Origin: Agelas oroides
Taxonomy: Eukaryota > Porifera > Demospongiae > Agelasida > Agelasidae
DNA: 64,000 nucleotides
NCBI GenBank assembly: GCA_949130485.1
Contig: OX422194.1
Location: forward strand, 3,636,641-3,700,640
Reading direction: 5' to 3'
Shown: positions 61,212 to 64,000 of the stretch, in pieces
Numbering within the stretch: the stretch's first letter is position 1
Layout of the letters: every line of letters starts with the position of its first letter
The notes under the pieces: model-generated
Seen by the model: the letters and a program-made list of their open reading frames with translations, nothing else
The model's database searches: none
Told to the model about the DNA's origin: nothing
Program-made: the position numbers and the translations under genes

Positions 61212-63289
61212 ACACGGACACACACGCACACACATGTGCAACACACACACACGCACATGTGGATACACACACACACGAGCACACACACAAACGCACATGT
61301 GGATACACACACACACGAGCACACACACAAACGCACATGTGCACACACACACATGTGCACACACACGCACATGTGCATGCACACACACAAACGCACATGT
61401 GCACACACACACGTGCACACACACACACACACATGCACACACACGTGCACATGTGCACACACACGCACACGTGCACACACACACACACACACGTGCACAC
61501 ACACACACACACACACACATGTGCACACACACACACACACATGCACACACATGCACACACATGCACATGCACACACACACATGCAATGTACATAATATCG
61601 ACATGCACATGTGTTGTGAGAATCACATTTGCTGGGTTGTTTTAGATACCTGCACAAGCAGAAGTGTCAGAGTTATGCAGAGACTTACTTCACAAGCTTC
61701 TCCAAAGAGACCCTCAGATGAGACTGTCCTTTGATGATTTCTTCAACCATCCCTTCATTGACCTAGAGCACATGCCTCGGGCTGACAGCTTGCAGCAGGC
61801 TGTAAGTCTGCATGATTGTACAAAATAGCTCTGAGGATGTGAGCTAATTGTACATGTGTGCAGTCGTGTTTGAAGTGGTAGTCCCATATTGTCATTCATC
61901 ATAAAATCTTTTGCCAAGAGAACTGTTCTCTCAGCTTGAGAAAATAGTTGACGTAAGAGCTAAGAAGCTGTCATCTAATCACACAGAATTCAACCAAGAT
62001 AAATTTCATTTATCTGGGTGAGCCATGAATACAGCAGAACTTCTGTTCCCATGCAGAGGTCATTGGTGACACAAGCTGTTGCAAAAGACTCAGAAGGCAA
62101 AATCGGGTCGGCTGTGAACTATTATTGCCAGGCTTTGGAATACTTCATTCCAGCTTTGGAGTGTAAGTAACTGAGTACTATCTGAATAAATTAGAGGGGC
62201 AATCTGACAATGGAAGCCATTGCTACGCAAGGTCACGCATCTATAACACTGCCATAGCAACACCCATAATACATTATACATTTTTACAGTGACATGTGGG
62301 ATTAACCCACCCAGGCTCTGAGTCTTTCACTGTTGTGTGATTACAACTACAGATGAGCAAGATCAAGCTACGAAGGAAGCATTGTACCAAAAGGTATGTA
62401 GAAATGGATCCTGAATATTCCAAGGTCCATTCTAGAATGATACTGGCATGTTCCAGGCTGTTGTATTATGAGGTGATCTAAGGTTTGTACCTCTGATCTG
62501 TCATCACATGCAATTCTGATCCAGAGAGAATGAGCTGGCAATTAGTAATCACTCACAGAATGATCAGTGAGTGATTACCATAGTACTCTAGCATATCCTT
62601 GTTGAGATGTTGCGACACTGACATAGGAATGATGCACGGAGTTCTTGGCTCATTACATATCCCTGTCCATGACATGGCATCATCCTAGCCTTGTTTACAG
62701 GCCTTCACCACCTCCAGTATTTGCAAAGGGGAAAGGCCTGGGATTTCCGATGGCCTCAGGAAGACAGAGGGTAGACACGAGGCGTGTGGTGCCTGGCCAT
62801 TGTGATGGCATTGATTAGTCCTCGTATTGAGAGTAATAAGACAGTTAGTTCCTTGTGAACATTTCAGCCTCTAGTCCTTGGACAGTCATTTTACAAGGAA
62901 GGGTCTTGTTGGGCACCACCCCTCATGTGTCTACTCTCTGCCTACCTGACATAATCGCTTGTGACAGGATCTCCTAGGCCTTCTCCCTCCATATTTGCAT
63001 ACTGGAAGTGACCAACTACTAGAAGCAGTGGAGGCCTGGCAGCAAGGGTAGCAGTATCCATTAGGCAAGTGAGCAAGCATATAGTTTCTCCTTATCAGTT
63101 TATATTGCCAGCCTCTAGTCCTCTCTGATTTAAAAAAAAAAGAGACCTATATGAAAAGATTTAGCAATGTGTCTATGCTTAAATCAATTTAGATTGAACA
63201 GTATATGGAGAGAGCAGAATGTTTAAAGGAGATGCTTAGGACAAGCAGACCGTCCCTTAGACAGAAGCTACCTCCACATAAACTGCTAG
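53926..63289 (+). CDS. ULK3: ULK3-type serine/threonine kinase with MIT domain, 3' end beyond the window
   Basis: Exons 53926-54054, 54470-54610, 55947-56067, 57640-57744, 57977-58047, 58566-58638, 59679-59761, 61646-61801, 62057-62162, 62353-62393 and 63193-63289 join in phase to 374 residues. The last ends in phase 1 at a GTATGT donor, so more exons lie outside or are unrecognised. The glycine loop is [12 protein letters not shown], the ATP lysine VAVK is K53, the catalytic loop reads AHMDLKPQN (D146), DFG is at 166-168, APE at 190-192 and [14 protein letters not shown] follows. The Met in place of HRD Arg parallels the HLD seen in ULK3. Residues about 294-361 form an MIT domain ([32 protein letters not shown]). 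ULK3 acts in the ESCRT-III abscission checkpoint, autophagy and Hedgehog signalling. The second MIT domain of the family is missing from the window. Confidence 0.92.
56180..56250 (-). mobile_element. SINE fragment (family B) in ULK3 intron 3
   Basis: On the minus strand, GAGCATTGGCAGCTTAAG and GGGTTCAATTCCCAGTGG align in order with the tRNA-like head of the SINE at 24950-25166. Only the head is evident. Confidence 0.5.
56607..57025. repeat. 28-bp minisatellite, 15 copies, in ULK3 intron 3
   Basis: The unit is ACTAGAGCTGTCTTTGCAAG followed by TGGCCATC. Copies are nearly identical; single-base variants are TGGTCATC in one and GAGCCGTC in two neighbouring copies, which suggests recent expansion. 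Confidence 0.95.
58803..59355. mobile_element. Inverted-repeat retroelement remnant (Penelope-like?) in ULK3 intron 6
   Basis: Arms of about 120 bp are inverted: 58852-58976 and about 59225-59341. AGATGGTATATTG occurs at 58803 and 59343 and may be a 13-bp target duplication. An inner near-perfect hairpin (about 59100-59222) carries GTGGGTGGGGCTGGCTTCTC and its mirror. The right arm contains CACTGAAGA, a stem GACCAC/GTGGTC and then GAAAC, an arrangement like the hammerhead-ribozyme core in Penelope-like element ends. No reverse transcriptase remains. Confidence 0.5.
60021..60782. mobile_element. Non-autonomous hAT-like element in ULK3 intron 7
   Basis: CAGGGTTGTAGTAATTGAA at the left faces the inverted TTCAGTTACTACAACCCTG at the right. 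The flanks GTGTACGG (60013-60020) and GTGTACCG (60783-60790) match at 7 of 8 positions. An 8-bp duplication and CAGGG ends are typical of hAT elements. The inside has TGTAATTTG-type subterminal repeats in both orientations and no transposase. Confidence 0.7.
61178..61595. repeat. CA-rich tract with longer-period substructure, ULK3 intron 7
   Basis: (CA)n with regularly spaced GCACATGTG words. A 44-bp block containing AACGCACATGTGGATACACA is repeated in tandem near 61250-61330. All six frames stay open over parts of it, so the apparent ORFs are artefacts. It lies just before exon 8 of ULK3. Confidence 0.9.
62688..63052. repeat. Imperfect inverted repeat in ULK3 intron 10
   Basis: CCTAGCCTTGTTTACAGGCC at 62696 and CAGGAAGACAGAGGGTAGAC near 62757 are mirrored by GTGTCTACTCTCTGCCTACC near 62925 and GGCCTGGCAGCAAGGGTAGC near 63040. 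This is a decayed foldback with TAGCCT-type ends. Confidence 0.45.
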
Positions 63290-63365
63290 GTATGTTAAGT
63301 AATGTTGTGAGCATGCAGTAGATAGGGTCACAGTATGTGCAAAGCGAGAAACCATGTATATTGCA

Positions 63366-63835
63366 GTGGCGGATCTAGAAATTTAGAAAGGGGGGTTGAG
63401 TCACTGGCGCGCGAAGCGCGCCGGAAAATTTTTGGGTTGCTACGCCCACTTTCGGTCACGTGAACGCATTTAAATAAAATATAGCTGGGAGGCCGAACCG
63501 AGGGGTCCGTCACAAAAGAAATCTCGTACACAGTGTTGTTTTAGTTAACTATAAGTTTAACTAAATACATTTTAGTACGGCCTTTTTAAAATTTAGTTAA
63601 CCAAAACTACAACTAACTAGCTAAGCTGGGAACTATAACTAAAATATCCAAGAACATACAAGAAGAAACCTGTCGGCAGAAATCCAAACTGAAATCCAGA
63701 AATCCAAACTGAAATCCAGAAATCCACTGTGAAATCCAGAAATCCACTCTGAAATTCGAAATCCACGTGAAATCCAGTGGATTTCGAAATCTCGTACACC
63801 GAGGCGCGCCGTGGCGGACCCCTCGGGCCGAACTG
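63366..63835. mobile_element. Transposon remnant with GGCGCGCC palindromes and ~20-bp tandem repeats
   Basis: GTGGCGGATCTAGAAATTTA and the palindrome GGCGCGCGAAGCGCGCC open the element, and GAGGCGCGCCGTGGCGGACC closes it. GAAATCTCGTACAC is present in direct orientation at about 63519 and 63787. Between these are an AT-rich segment and four to five units of CTGAAATCCAGAAATCCA. It follows the last recognised ULK3 exon. Confidence 0.5.
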
Positions 63836-64000
63836 AATATCTCGAAGCAACTCTAGGCCTAGTCAAACGTCTGGAGATCAGTAAGGAACTGATACGTGAG
63901 TGTGTAACTGTGCCTGGTTGTTGTTGCTGCATGCCACTGCTGCATAATCATTTGATGGACTCGTACAGTTATGTACGCAAAACACATTACTAGCCGCCAA

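Noticed and set aside
61115..61734. ORFs up to 180 residues on both strands
   Set aside because: Translations of a CA-rich tract inside ULK3 intron 7; composition is purely repeat-driven.

Overview
This window is animal nuclear DNA. Genes are split by short GT-AG (and a few GC-AG) introns, untranslated leader exons are likely, and the space between and inside genes is packed with hairpin-type transposon remnants, SINEs, minisatellites and TG/CA tracts. The gene set (METTL4, CIB, KANK, ULK3, a GT92 glycosyltransferase) is metazoan. An invertebrate, quite possibly a sponge or another early-branching animal, fits the compact genes and repeat style, but the sequence does not prove the lineage.

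Layout. 1-2757: no gene, degenerate repeats. 2819-4255 (+): single-exon GT92-type glycosyltransferase. 4440-9638: foldback elements, a dead LINE 3' end and a nested MITE. 9639-14859 (-): nine-exon METTL4 adenine-N6 methyltransferase, rebuilt from exons with matching phases. 17602-23943 (+): ten-exon, 1425-residue protein with an N-terminal NT-C2-like domain, a long disordered region with RRYSVP-type repeats, a second C2-like region and a C-terminal coiled coil. 25383-27302 (-): single-exon type II membrane protein, probably a glycosyltransferase. 27303-30467: a mobile-element hot spot with a three-level nested insertion. 30468-35589 (+): seven-exon CIB (calcium and integrin binding) protein. 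35590-42649: no recognisable gene. 42677-52664 (+): KANK-family protein with a very long coiled coil and C-terminal ankyrin repeats. 53926-63289 and beyond (+): ULK3-type kinase with an MIT domain, running off the right edge.

The genes do not form a pathway cluster. CIB and KANK both act around integrin adhesions in better studied animals, and the two single-exon membrane enzymes are probably both Golgi proteins, but nothing shows co-regulation. The strongest unexpected pattern is a set of palindromic elements with TAGYCTCG-like ends and 9-bp target duplications, from about 700 bp down to 35 bp, some nested in one another. Other points of interest are the KANK architecture, a CIB with a degenerate fourth EF-hand, and an inverted-repeat element in the ULK3 gene with a hammerhead-like core.
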